Origin: an uncultured Corynebacterium sp.
Lineage (GTDB): Bacteria > Actinomycetota > Actinomycetes > Mycobacteriales > Mycobacteriaceae
NCBI RefSeq assembly: GCF_946221155.1
Contig: NZ_CAMIAN010000032.1
Location: 1 to 23,981, forward strand
Reading direction: 5' to 3'
Length of the DNA: 23,981 nt
A program made the position numbers and the translations under genes. Below, piece by piece: positions 1-7,106 of this stretch (position 1 is the first letter of the stretch; every line of letters starts with the position of its first letter). The notes below the pieces were generated by a model that worked only from the letters and a program-made list of their open reading frames with translations, searched no databases and was not told the DNA's origin.

Positions 1-1
1 G

Positions 2-2248
2 GAAGACCCCGCCGCCGCCTACAAGACCCTCCTCTCCCCTATCCAGGTAGGAAAGACCACCTTCCGCAACCGCGTGATCATGGGCTCCATGCACACCGGG
101 TTGGAGGATTCCATCGAGGACGTGCCGAAGCTCGCCGCCTTCTATGCCGCCCGCGCGGAAGGTGGCGTGGCCGCGATGGTCACGGGTGGTTACCCGCCGG
201 TTCTGGAAGGCAATCTGACCCCCTACGGCACCCCGTTTAACACCCCGGAGATCGCCGAGGCCCACCGCGAGATCACCGACGCAGTGCACGCCGGCGGCGC
301 GAAGATCCTTCTTCAGCTGCTGCACGCCGGCCGCTATGGCTACCACCCGATGGCAGAGTCCGCCTCCGCCTCGCAGTCGCCGATTAGCCCCTTCCCCGCC
401 CGCGAGCTGACGGGCGAAGAGGTAGAAAAGCTTGTTGACGCCTACGCCACCTCCGCCGCACTCGCTGCTGACGCAGGCTACGACGGCGTGCAGGTGATGG
501 GCTCCGAGGGCTACCTGATTAACCAGTTCCTCGCGGAACGCACGAACCAGCGCACCGACAAGTGGGGAGGCTCGGTGGAGAACCGACAGCGCTTCCCCGT
601 GGAGATCGTGAAGGCTATCCGCGCAAAGGTGCCGGAAGATTTCGTTATCGACTACCGCATTTCCGTGCTAGAGCTGGTCGAGGGTGGCCAGAGCCAGGAG
701 GAAATCCTGCAGCTGGCCAAGAAGATCGAAGAGGCTGGAGCTGACCTGCTGAGCTCCGGCATTGGCTGGCACGAGGCGCAGATCCCGACCATTGTGACCT
801 CCGTGCCCCGCGGCGCCTTCGCCTGGGCAACTCAGAAGGTGCGCGAGCATGTGAACATCCCCGTGGTGGCCTCCAACCGCATCAACACCCCGGAGGTTGC
901 CGAGGCCATCCTCGACGGCAGCTGGGACAGCGGCAACGGCGAACCCGCCGGGACTCCGCAGGCGGACCTGGTCTCCATGGCTCGCCCACTGCTGGCCGAT
1001 CCGGAGTTCGTCAACCGCACCGCACGTGGCTTGAATACCGAGATCAACCACTGCATCGCCTGCAACCAGGCCTGCCTGGACCACACATTCGGGAACAAGC
1101 GCGCGACCTGCCTGGTTAATCCGCGCGCCGCCTACGAGACTGAGCTGGAACTGCTGCCCGCACAAGGCACCAAGAAGATTGGCGTAATCGGCGGTGGCGT
1201 AGCCGGCCTCTTCGCCGCAGAGGCGCTGGCGCTGCGCGGCCACGATGTGACCGTCTTCGAGGCCGCCGACACCCTAGGCGGTCAGTTCAACCTGGCGATG
1301 CGCGTGCCGGGCAAGGAGGAATTCGTGCAGGCCCTGTACGCCGTGGTCAACCGCCTGGAGGGTCTGAAGGTGAACATCTCCACAGGTAAGGCCGTTACCC
1401 CGGAGGAGCTTAAGGCCGAGGGCTTCGAGGAAGTTGTTGTGGCGACGGGCGTGCGCCCGCGCATTCCGGAATTCCCGGGCGTGAACGAGGGCCTGGAGGG
1501 CAAGATCGACGGCGTGACCGTCGCCACCTACGCCGAGCTGATCTCCGGAAAGAAAGCGCCGGGCGAGTACGTAGCCGTCATCGGCGCCGGCGGTATCGGC
1601 TACGACGTTGCGGAGTTCCTGTTGGAGGATCGCCAGGGTGCCCCGCAATCCCTGACTTCTTGGAACAGCCAGTGGGGCGTGGTCGAGGATTCGGATGTGC
1701 ACGGCAACCTCTCCTCCCCTCATCCGGAGCGCCCGCAGCGCCGAGTGGTCATGCTGCAGCGCAAGCCGACCCGCATGGGCCGCACGCTGGGCAAGACGAC
1801 CGGCTGGGTCCACCGCGCGGCGGTGGCCATGGGCGGCACGGAGCAAATCGTGGGTGTGACCTACGAAAAGATCGATAATGAGGGTCTGCACATCACCGTC
1901 CCGGTGGAGGACTCGCAGGTCACCCTGAAGAAGATCAAGCAGATCAAGTCCGGAACCTTCGAGGGGCGCACGCTGGATCGCACGGAAAAGCAGGAGCTGC
2001 TGGAGCAGATCGAACGCGAGACCAAGGAGAACCGCGAGACCCGCGTGATCGACGTGGACACGGTCGTGCTGTGCACGGGTCAGGAGTCCGTGCGCCCGGA
2101 GGGCGCCGAAAAGGACGACGCCGAGCAGAACGAAGTCGAGCAGAACGGCACCTCTAACGTCCACATCATCGGTGGCGCGGACGTCGCTGCGGAGCTGGAC
2201 GCCAAGCGTGCCATCCGCCAGGCCGTGGAGCTAGCCGCGCGACTCTAA
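2..2248 (+). CDS. fadH: 2,4-dienoyl-CoA reductase (NADPH), 5'-partial
   Basis: This enzyme reduces 2,4-dienoyl-CoA intermediates when unsaturated fatty acids are degraded. The reading frame is open from base 2, with family-like sequence before the first GTG (74), so the true start lies left of the window. Counting from GTG 74: an N-terminal old-yellow-enzyme FMN barrel opens with RNRVIMGSMHTGLE; Cys327, 330, 334 and 346 form the CX2CX3CX11C 4Fe-4S motif of FadH; an FAD dinucleotide motif (GVIGGGVAGLFAAEA) follows; a second nucleotide motif (VAVIGAGGIGYDVAE) should bind NADPH. The stretch LGKTTGWVHR and the C-terminal IIGGADVAAELDAKRAI are typical of FadH. Compared with E. coli FadH as I recall it, there is an extra charged segment of roughly 40 residues (about 615-655) before the last NADPH-domain strand. 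The gene ends convergent with tag and overlaps it by 4 bp. A related NADH:flavin oxidoreductase is a less likely alternative. Confidence 0.93.
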   Translation, partial: EDPAAAYKTLLSPIQVGKTTFRNRVIMGSMHTGLEDSIEDVPKLAAFYAARAEGGVAAMVTGGYPPVLEGNLTPYGTPFNTPEIAEAHREITDAVHAGGAKILLQLLHAGRYGYHPMAESASASQSPISPFPARELTGEEVEKLVDAYATSAALAADAGYDGVQVMGSEGYLINQFLAERTNQRTDKWGGSVENRQRFPVEIVKAIRAKVPEDFVIDYRISVLELVEGGQSQEEILQLAKKIEEAGADLLSSGIGWHEAQIPTIVTSVPRGAFAWATQKVREHVNIPVVASNRINTPEVAEAILDGSWDSGNGEPAGTPQADLVSMARPLLADPEFVNRTARGLNTEINHCIACNQACLDHTFGNKRATCLVNPRAAYETELELLPAQGTKKIGVIGGGVAGLFAAEALALRGHDVTVFEAADTLGGQFNLAMRVPGKEEFVQALYAVVNRLEGLKVNISTGKAVTPEELKAEGFEEVVVATGVRPRIPEFPGVNEGLEGKIDGVTVATYAELISGKKAPGEYVAVIGAGGIGYDVAEFLLEDRQGAPQSLTSWNSQWGVVEDSDVHGNLSSPHPERPQRRVVMLQRKPTRMGRTLGKTTGWVHRAAVAMGGTEQIVGVTYEKIDNEGLHITVPVEDSQVTLKKIKQIKSGTFEGRTLDRTEKQELLEQIERETKENRETRVIDVDTVVLCTGQESVRPEGAEKDDAEQNEVEQNGTSNVHIIGGADVAAELDAKRAIRQAVELAARL

Positions 2249-2907
2249 GGTGTGGACTCCACCACCCGGTCGTCGACCATGCCAATGGCCTGCATCAACG
2301 CGTAACAGGTGGTGGGGCCGACGAACTGAAACCCCCGGCGCTTCAGCTCCTTCGCCAGCGCCTTGGACTCCGGCGAGGTCGAGGGCACCTCATCCAGCGA
2401 AGTCGGGCGGGTGTGCTCTGCCGGGGTGAACGACCACACAAGCACCGGCAGCCCCGGTGCCAGCCGGTTAGCCGCCCCGCCTAGAACCTCGCGGGCGGGA
2501 GAATCCTCCGGCAGCTCCTGAAATTCCTCCGCACGGCGTAGCTCCAGCGTCGCCTTGGCGTTTTCATAGAGCGCCTCATGCTTGCGGGCATTACGGATCA
2601 AGCGTTCGTCCTGGAGAGCGGCGCGCCTTTGGGGCTCACTCATTTCAGTGATGCGCTGGGCGTCAAAAAGAAAGAATACGGAGCGGAAATCCCGCCGCTT
2701 GCGCAGGATAGTGGCCCACGACAATCCAGATTGGAAACCCTCGAGGGCGATGCGCTCCAGCAAACCATGCTCGGTAATGACGGGGCGGCCCCACTCGTTG
2801 TCGTAGTAGTCCAGCTCGATCTCGCTGCGATAAGCCCACGGCGGGCGCGTGACCCCCGATTCATCGACAAGCTGCCCGGTACTGGTGGTGAGAAGTTGGC
2901 CTTCCAT
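2245..2907 (-). CDS. tag: DNA-3-methyladenine glycosylase I (Tag family)
   Basis: Tag removes 3-methyladenine from alkylated DNA in base-excision repair. The 220-residue protein has the family's YDNEWGRP, LEGFQSGLSW and FQFVGPTTCYALMQAIGMVDDR blocks; Glu56 and Trp64 correspond to Glu38 and Trp46 of E. coli Tag. The start is set at ATG 2907 because GAAAGGA lies about 6 nt upstream; the longer frame to 2994 adds 29 residues unlike the family. Oddly, all four zinc ligands of E. coli Tag appear absent: the N-terminal Cys is lost, His17 is replaced by Tyr35, and the C-terminal His and Cys are missing (protein ends DDRVVESTP). Activity without the zinc snap is inference. A second 3-methyladenine glycosylase of a different fold lies at 17225. 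Confidence 0.93.
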   Translation of the reverse strand: MEGQLLTTSTGQLVDESGVTRPPWAYRSEIELDYYDNEWGRPVITEHGLLERIALEGFQSGLSWATILRKRRDFRSVFFLFDAQRITEMSEPQRRAALQDERLIRNARKHEALYENAKATLELRRAEEFQELPEDSPAREVLGGAANRLAPGLPVLVWSFTPAEHTRPTSLDEVPSTSPESKALAKELKRRGFQFVGPTTCYALMQAIGMVDDRVVESTP

Positions 2908-3345
2908 CGGGTTCCTTTCAGCTACGGCCAAACATATGTGACCTGAACTTCGGTTTACGGAATTTGGTGTGCGCTCGCGCGCGCTGGTAGACATTCAACA
3001 GCGTAGCCAAAAGGTCGGACGGACTCCGGACATCCAAACCGCGAACTGCACCCGTACTGCGAGGTTATCCACAGACAGCTCTGGTTGTGGATAACCCTGC
3101 CTGAGGGTGGAACATACGGAGCTTAGCCGGCATCACACCCCTGGAATAGGGGCGCCACGAAGCGAAGGAATGTGCAAGAATAGGCTTAAGACATCCCAAC
3201 AGTTTCGGCTGCTTATGCCTTCTACCCTTTAAGTCCTCTGTAGGCCCCTACACAGCTCTGCAGAAACTGTGACGGATTTCGCCGCCCCTTAACTATGCAG
3301 CTGAAACAGCGCGAACCACTGAGAACTACGAACCGGAGAAGACCG
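2908..3345. other. 438-bp gene-free stretch with paired DnaA boxes
   Basis: No credible coding region was found between the tag start and the next gene. It contains the inverted DnaA-box pair (3063-3096), a small hairpin CCCCT/AGGGG at 3138-3152, a second small hairpin TGTAG/CTACA at 3239-3252, and a possible promoter for the downstream gene near 3268-3296 (TGTGAC, 16-nt spacer, TAACTA). The promoter call is weak. Confidence 0.6.
3063..3096. promoter_or_regulatory. Inverted pair of consensus DnaA boxes
   Basis: TTATCCACA at 3065-3073 on the plus strand faces TGTGGATAA (the same box on the minus strand) at 3086-3094, with a 12-bp spacer. The symmetry extends to 11 bp per arm (GGTTATCCACA and TGTGGATAACC). 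Both boxes match the strict DnaA consensus. There is no T-run on either side, so an intrinsic terminator is unlikely. No dnaA, dnaN or AT-rich unwinding element is near, so this is more likely a DnaA titration or regulatory site than an origin. Confidence 0.6.
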
Positions 3346-3651
3346 ATGGAAGACAAACAAGGCGATACGGGCACGTTCCGCGCCGTGTCCGTCCAGCGTG
3401 GCGGATTCGTCGACGAGACAGGCACTCCGGCCGTGGCGACGCAAAAAAAGGGCCCCCAACCGACGGTTGAGGTGCCCCTGCGGGAGGAGTCCAAAAGTGG
3501 CCCTTTCCGCTCATATTTCTTTGTAGGCACGCTGATCTTTATCATCTGCGCGCTGATTATCCTGCTGCTCGTTATGTGGCTGGGGCTGGGCCTAGAAAAC
3601 GAAAGCGCACGCTTGGGCGAAGGTGCGCTTTCTATGTTGCTGGCGGGCTAA
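3346..3651 (+). CDS. Small single-pass membrane protein, unknown function
   Basis: This 101-residue protein is not recognised. A hydrophilic N-terminal half (about 1-55) is followed by one strong transmembrane segment (about 57-83, YFFVGTLIFIICALIILLLV) and a short tail. ATG 3346 is preferred over the upstream ATG 3295 because GGAGAAG lies just ahead of it. The last 17 or so codons run through a perfect 10-bp inverted repeat (3601-3632) that looks like the terminator of the convergent gene. In the next frame a TAG (3595-3597, inside GGCCTAG) sits just before that hairpin, so the current C-terminus could be a frameshift extension; that is speculation. Confidence 0.6.
   Translation: MEDKQGDTGTFRAVSVQRGGFVDETGTPAVATQKKGPQPTVEVPLREESKSGPFRSYFFVGTLIFIICALIILLLVMWLGLGLENESARLGEGALSMLLAG
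3594..3632 (-). terminator. Rho-independent terminator for the 3694-4011 gene
   Basis: On the minus strand GAAAGCGCAC, a 12-nt loop and GTGCGCTTTC form a perfect 10-bp stem followed by GTTTTCTAG. It lies about 60 nt past the stop codon of the GlsB-like gene. It is embedded inside the 3' end of the opposing coding region. Confidence 0.6.
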
Positions 3652-3693
3652 ACCTCAGATCCAGCCTGTAACGGTAGTAGTTCTAGCTGATAC

Positions 3694-4011
3694 CTACTTC
3701 TTGCGCTTTCCGGTGACCAGACCGACGATGAAGATCAGAATGCAGGCGCCCAGCAGACAGGTTAGGAAGCTCCAGATCTTACCGCCGCTACCAACGCCAA
3801 ACAGGCCGAGGACCCAACCGCCCAGGAAGCCGCCGATAATACCGACGATGATGTTAAGGAAGAAGCCCATCTGCTCGTCGGTACCCATGATCTTGGAACC
3901 GATCCAGCCGGCCAAGCCACCGATAATGATCCAACCGAACATGCCCAGCGGGGGGACTGCAGAGCCTTCAGCGAGTAGGAAAGAATTTGCCGCGAGAGTT
4001 TCAGAAATCAT
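3694..4011 (-). CDS. GlsB/YeaQ/YmgE family membrane protein
   Basis: This small stress-associated integral membrane protein belongs to the transglycosylase-associated family (PF04226); the biochemical role of the family is unclear. The 105-residue protein has three hydrophobic segments: MFGWIIIGGLAGWIGSKIMG, then MGFFLNIIVGIIGGFLGGWVLG, then the C-terminal FLTCLLGACILIFIVGLV ending in GKRKK. The family usually begins near the first of these, so 23 extra residues (MISETLAANSFLLAEG...) precede the core. ATG 4011 is chosen because a TAGGCT -10 hexamer ends exactly 7 nt upstream, which suggests a leaderless transcript; GGGA is also present but very close. It is convergent with the small membrane gene at 3346 and divergent from the esterase at 4122. 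Confidence 0.85.
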   Translation of the reverse strand: MISETLAANSFLLAEGSAVPPLGMFGWIIIGGLAGWIGSKIMGTDEQMGFFLNIIVGIIGGFLGGWVLGLFGVGSGGKIWSFLTCLLGACILIFIVGLVTGKRKK

Positions 4012-4018
4012 GTTTCCC

Positions 4019-4024
4019 AGCCTA
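4019..4024 (-). promoter_or_regulatory. -10 hexamer TAGGCT, leaderless
   Basis: TAGGCT on the minus strand ends 7 nt before ATG 4011. The layout TAGGCT-nngaaac-ATG is nearly identical to that ahead of the gene at 7733. No good -35 was seen. Confidence 0.5.
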
Positions 4025-4085
4025 CATGCCGTGACCTGGAACATCTACGCCCCGAGCTTCATCTAGCCAGTTTTCCCCAATCCAA

Positions 4086-4114
4086 TTGGCAGGTTCTTCA
4101 CATATATGTATAGT
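4086..4114 (+). promoter_or_regulatory. Sigma-A-type promoter of the esterase gene, leaderless
   Basis: TTGGCA (4086-4091), a 17-bp spacer and TATAGT (4109-4114) make a near-consensus housekeeping promoter. The expected +1 falls on GTG 4122, 7 nt past the -10. The first TTG of the longer open frame is the -35 box itself, so that start is excluded. Confidence 0.75.
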
Positions 4115-4121
4115 CACATTC

Positions 4122-5186
4122 GTGAATCGATTTCTTAAGTCTTTCTTGCCTTCCTTTCAGCGCATTGCTATAGCGCTGTCGCTGGTACTGGCCACCGCGT
4201 TCGGTACCGCGGGCGTGGCTGCGTACAACGCCCCAGAGGCCAACGCTGTTCCGCAGGGCTCGGTCCCCCAGCTCCCTCCCATGCCGCAACTTCCTCCCAT
4301 GCCGCAGTTGCCGCCACTGCCAGCTGGCTCCGCTGACCTGCAGCGCATGCTCCAGCCTCCGGCTCCGGCTAAGCCGAAGGCAGGCCCGCAGCGCGTCAAT
4401 AACGCCAAGCCGGCCCCACGCATCGGCAACGGCCGCCAGGTCAGCGTGTACACCCGTTCCGCTGGCTACAATCGCCGCTACATCCTGGAAATGCCGACGC
4501 ACTACAACCCGGCGCGCCCCGCTCCGGTGATCTTTGGCTTCGACGGCTGGCGCGATACCCCGGAGAACTTCCGCCGCTACTCCCGTCTGTACGAGACCGG
4601 CGCTCGCCAGCAGGCCATCAAGGTCTTCCCGGAATCCATCAACCATGGCTGGGAGGGTGCCCCGTATGCAGTGGTGAAGGGTGGAACGGACCTGAAGTTC
4701 ATCCTGCAGATCATCGATGAGATCGACCGCACCTACAACATCGACCGTGGCCGCATCTACGCCACCGGCCACTCCAACGGTGGCGGCATGACGGCCGTCG
4801 TGGCTTGCCACCTGCCGCACGTTTTCGCCGCAGCTGCTGCTATCGGCGGCGCGTACTACGATCCGGTGAACCGGGGCTGCAATCCCCGCGCAATTCCGTT
4901 CTTGATCATGCACGGCCGTGGCGACACGATGATGAAGATCAACGGTGGCTACCGCCACAACGGCGCCCACTACATGGCCGTTCGCGACCTGGTGGGTAGC
5001 TACGCGAAGCGTAACGGCTGCGGTTACCCTCCGCGCGTCACCCGTATTGCAGGTGGCGAGCGCCACGTGTACCCCTGCGCCCGCAAGGAGCTGCAGCTAA
5101 TCCTGAACCCGCAAAACCACACCTGGAACCGCGTTCCGGATGCATCTCAGGAAGTCTGGAATTTCCTGTCGCGCCAGCGCCTCTAG
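4122..5186 (+). CDS. Secreted PHB-depolymerase-like esterase (alpha/beta hydrolase)
   Basis: A 354-residue exported alpha/beta hydrolase of the esterase/PHB depolymerase group (LpqC-like). GTG 4122 is chosen because a strong promoter places +1 there. The N-terminus has a basic region and hydrophobic core (RIAIALSLVLATAFGTAGVAAY) with a likely cleavage after APEANA. Next comes a proline-rich linker with a heptad-like PQLPPMP unit repeated about three times, then the catalytic domain. The nucleophile is Ser218 in GHSNGG; Asp268 (HGRGDT) and His333 (NPQNHTW) complete the triad. Cysteines in the C-terminal half could form disulfides. Family members hydrolyse polyester, feruloyl or acetyl-xylan-type esters; the natural substrate here is unknown. 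Confidence 0.85.
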   Translation: MNRFLKSFLPSFQRIAIALSLVLATAFGTAGVAAYNAPEANAVPQGSVPQLPPMPQLPPMPQLPPLPAGSADLQRMLQPPAPAKPKAGPQRVNNAKPAPRIGNGRQVSVYTRSAGYNRRYILEMPTHYNPARPAPVIFGFDGWRDTPENFRRYSRLYETGARQQAIKVFPESINHGWEGAPYAVVKGGTDLKFILQIIDEIDRTYNIDRGRIYATGHSNGGGMTAVVACHLPHVFAAAAAIGGAYYDPVNRGCNPRAIPFLIMHGRGDTMMKINGGYRHNGAHYMAVRDLVGSYAKRNGCGYPPRVTRIAGGERHVYPCARKELQLILNPQNHTWNRVPDASQEVWNFLSRQRL

Positions 5187-5224
5187 TTGGATTAGCTAGC
5201 CAGCCGGCCGGCACGGCGGGCACT

Positions 5225-5608
5225 CTAGTCCTCCAGCTGGGGTGCCAGCCAATCTCGGAGCACAACCGCATGGTTGTGCTCTTTTTCTTTCGCGGCATAC
5301 AGCAGCAGGAGTTCCGGAGCATCTTTCTCGGTCGACTGCTCTTGGTAGGACCGCAGTTCAGTCAGGGCATCGTCAAGCTCCCCTGCGGCTTTCCGTTCCT
5401 CCAGCTCCGCCACGTACTGCTCACGGAACTCAGCAAAGCTCAAGCCATTGTGGAACTCTCGGCGCAGGTCGCTGCTCGGCGTTAGTTCTTTCGGCCAACC
5501 GGCCAAATCTAGGCTTTCTTTCTTGACGCCCCTAGGCCACAACCGGTCCACTAAATACAGACCTTGGCGCTGTCGGTCGCGCCAGTTGTACACGCGGTCG
5601 ATGTCCAT
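5225..5608 (-). CDS. DUF488 family protein
   Basis: A 127-residue cytoplasmic protein of the DUF488 family, whose function is unknown. The diagnostic stretch YLVDRLWPRGVKKE is followed by LDLAGWPKELTPS and the FREQYVAEL segment at about 62-70. The start ATG 5608 has AGGA about 7 nt upstream. It lies only 6 bp downstream of the nitronate monooxygenase gene on the same strand, so the two are almost certainly co-transcribed. Confidence 0.85.
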   Translation of the reverse strand: MDIDRVYNWRDRQRQGLYLVDRLWPRGVKKESLDLAGWPKELTPSSDLRREFHNGLSFAEFREQYVAELEERKAAGELDDALTELRSYQEQSTEKDAPELLLLYAAKEKEHNHAVVLRDWLAPQLED

Positions 5609-5614
5609 GCAGTC

Positions 5615-6586
5615 CTACGCGAATCGTCCAAGGCAGCGCAGCGCTTCGTCGTACATTCCCTGTACGACTTCGCCTGCGGGGATCTCTGCTCGCAGCAGTT
5701 CCACGCCCTGCCCCGCGTGCAGCTTCAGCTCGTCGGCAAAGTCCCCACCCTCGGCGCGGGCCGCGATCAGTTCTTCGTCGGCAACTTCCCCGGCTTCGGA
5801 CAGCGGTTGGTATACGTCTACGAATGCATTGCGCACGGTGCGGGTGGGCCACTGCTCGGTATCCCACTTCTGTTTCTCGGCGCGGTCGTAGATATCGGTC
5901 AGTACGGTACGGCTGGCCGTGGCCTTGATCGCAGCCTGTCGCAGTTCCGGTGCCCCGGCGGCTTCCGGGGAGGCCAGCAGTGCGGTGCCAACCCATGCTG
6001 CGTCGGCGCCTGCCACCAATACGGAGGCCACGCCCCTACCTGTAGCGATACCACCCGCCGCGGCGATCGGTACGCCCGGCGCGTTGACCTGCATGTATTC
6101 CATAACGATTTGCAGCAAAGGCAGCGTGCCGATGCGCCCGGTGTGCCCGCCGGCGTCCGTTCCCTGCACGCAAACAGCGTCCACGCCTGCGGCCAGTGCC
6201 TGACGCAGCTGTGCCATGGTGTTGATTGGGGCAACGACGGAAATTCCGGCCTGGTGGGCACGGTCCACATAGGGCTTGGGGTCGCCGAAGCCCAGGCTCA
6301 CTACCTTTGGCTTCGCCTCCAGCACTGCGTCGAATTGGGCCGGGTTGTCTTCCAGCGCCCACACCATCAGGCCTATTCCGTAGGGACCGGCCTCTGCTGC
6401 GATGCGCGCGTTCTCCAGAATCCATTCGGGCTTGGTTCCGGCACCGGCGCCGAACATTCCCAGTCCACCGGCGCGGCTGACGGCGGCTGCCAGGTGGCCG
6501 TCGGAGCGCCCCGCCATTGGTGCACCGATGATGGGCTTATCGATTCCCCAGAGTCTGGTCAACCGGGTATCGATGCGTTCAACCAT
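5615..6586 (-). CDS. Nitronate monooxygenase (2-nitropropane dioxygenase family)
   Basis: An FMN-dependent TIM-barrel enzyme that oxidises alkyl nitronates such as propionate-3-nitronate. The 323-residue protein has the N-terminal PIIGAPMAG, a FGAGAG loop, the catalytic-histidine motif TDAGGHTGRIGTLPLL (His148) and the phosphate-binding AAAGGIATGRGV (about 175-187). ATG 6586 is chosen over ATG 6595 because the strong GAGGAGG would sit only one base from the earlier ATG but about 10 nt from this one. It heads a two-gene operon with DUF488. Some family members are flavin-dependent enoyl reductases, so the substrate is not certain. Confidence 0.88.
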   Translation of the reverse strand: MVERIDTRLTRLWGIDKPIIGAPMAGRSDGHLAAAVSRAGGLGMFGAGAGTKPEWILENARIAAEAGPYGIGLMVWALEDNPAQFDAVLEAKPKVVSLGFGDPKPYVDRAHQAGISVVAPINTMAQLRQALAAGVDAVCVQGTDAGGHTGRIGTLPLLQIVMEYMQVNAPGVPIAAAGGIATGRGVASVLVAGADAAWVGTALLASPEAAGAPELRQAAIKATASRTVLTDIYDRAEKQKWDTEQWPTRTVRNAFVDVYQPLSEAGEVADEELIAARAEGGDFADELKLHAGQGVELLRAEIPAGEVVQGMYDEALRCLGRFA

Positions 6587-6604
6587 GGAACACATGCCTC
6601 CTCA

Positions 6605-6640
6605 TGTCTTTGGCAATTTCTTTGGCTATGTCTTTGGCTC
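6605..6640. repeat. Three 12-bp direct repeats (TCTTTGGC core)
   Basis: TGTCTTTGGCAA, TTTCTTTGGCTA and TGTCTTTGGCTC follow one another with exact 12-bp period. They lie between the AGGAGG of the nitronate monooxygenase gene and its presumed promoter, so they would be transcribed in its leader or bind a regulator. Confidence 0.6.
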
Positions 6641-6717
6641 GGCAGATAGGTTAAGTCTGGTTGCCACCCTAGTCCTACTTCTCATTCATTTGCGAAACTA
6701 CTCCCCCTACACCGGCG

Positions 6718-6723
6718 TAGAGT
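6718..6723 (+). promoter_or_regulatory. -10 hexamer TAGAGT, leaderless
   Basis: TAGAGT ends 7 nt before ATG 6731 and no Shine-Dalgarno sequence is visible. A CTAC/GTAG dyad overlaps its left edge. Confidence 0.5.
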
Positions 6724-6730
6724 TGTTGGC

Positions 6731-7084
6731 ATGTCGAAGAAGAATCAGCTCAATAAGCTCAAGCCCACCGCCACCCTGAAGCCAGCGAAGGAAGTCAACA
6801 CCGCATCCGTCGTCATCGCTGGCCTGGTCGGCGGCTGGCTGACCGCCCGCGAGACTGGTATTCGCCCGCTCGGTGGAGTGATTCTGGCCGCCGCCGGTGG
6901 CTACGCTGCGCGTTCTTGGAACGCCAAGGCTGGCGCGGGTGTTGCCACGGGGCTGACCGCCGGTTACCTTGCCTCGTTTGGTCTTTCCCACCCGCTGGCC
7001 AAGAAGATCGGCGCCTGGCCTGCCGTACTGACTGTCACCACCGCCTCCGCAGGTGCTGCGTGCGTCCTGTCCGACCTGCGCTAA
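6731..7084 (+). CDS. Small multi-span membrane protein, unknown function
   Basis: A 117-residue protein not assigned to a named family. A basic N-terminus (MSKKNQLNKLKP) is followed by about four hydrophobic Ala/Gly-rich segments: VVIAGLVGGWL, LGGVILAAAGGYAA, GVATGLTAGYLASFGL and AVLTVTTASAGAACVL. Positive residues between them suggest a compact bundle in the cytoplasmic membrane. The start is supported by a -10 hexamer 7 nt upstream. The gene is monocistronic, divergent from the nitronate monooxygenase operon and convergent with the flavodoxin-like gene. Confidence 0.7.
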   Translation: MSKKNQLNKLKPTATLKPAKEVNTASVVIAGLVGGWLTARETGIRPLGGVILAAAGGYAARSWNAKAGAGVATGLTAGYLASFGLSHPLAKKIGAWPAVLTVTTASAGAACVLSDLR

Positions 7085-7106
7085 CGAGCTCTATTCTTAG
7101 ATCCCT

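Noticed and set aside
1274..2164. Minus-strand open frame of 296 codons
   Set aside because: It is a high-GC shadow of fadH with no start signal.
3063..3096. Chromosomal origin oriC
   Set aside because: Only two DnaA boxes are present, with no AT-rich unwinding region and no dnaA, dnaN or other origin-linked gene.
4086..4121. TTG 4086 as the esterase start
   Set aside because: The TTG is part of the -35 hexamer of a strong promoter whose +1 falls on GTG 4122.
4098..5066. Long minus-strand open frame of 322 codons
   Set aside because: It is antisense to the esterase, whose catalytic triad and signal peptide are clear; its translation resembles no protein family.
6578..6645. Leader peptide encoded by the 12-bp repeats (AKDIAKEIAKD frame)
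   Set aside because: The frame has no ATG, GTG or TTG before the repeats and an in-frame stop lies upstream.
5564..6649. Long plus-strand open frame of 361 codons
   Set aside because: It lies antisense to the well-supported nitronate monooxygenase and DUF488 genes, has low-complexity His/Gly/Cys-rich translation and no ribosome-binding site.
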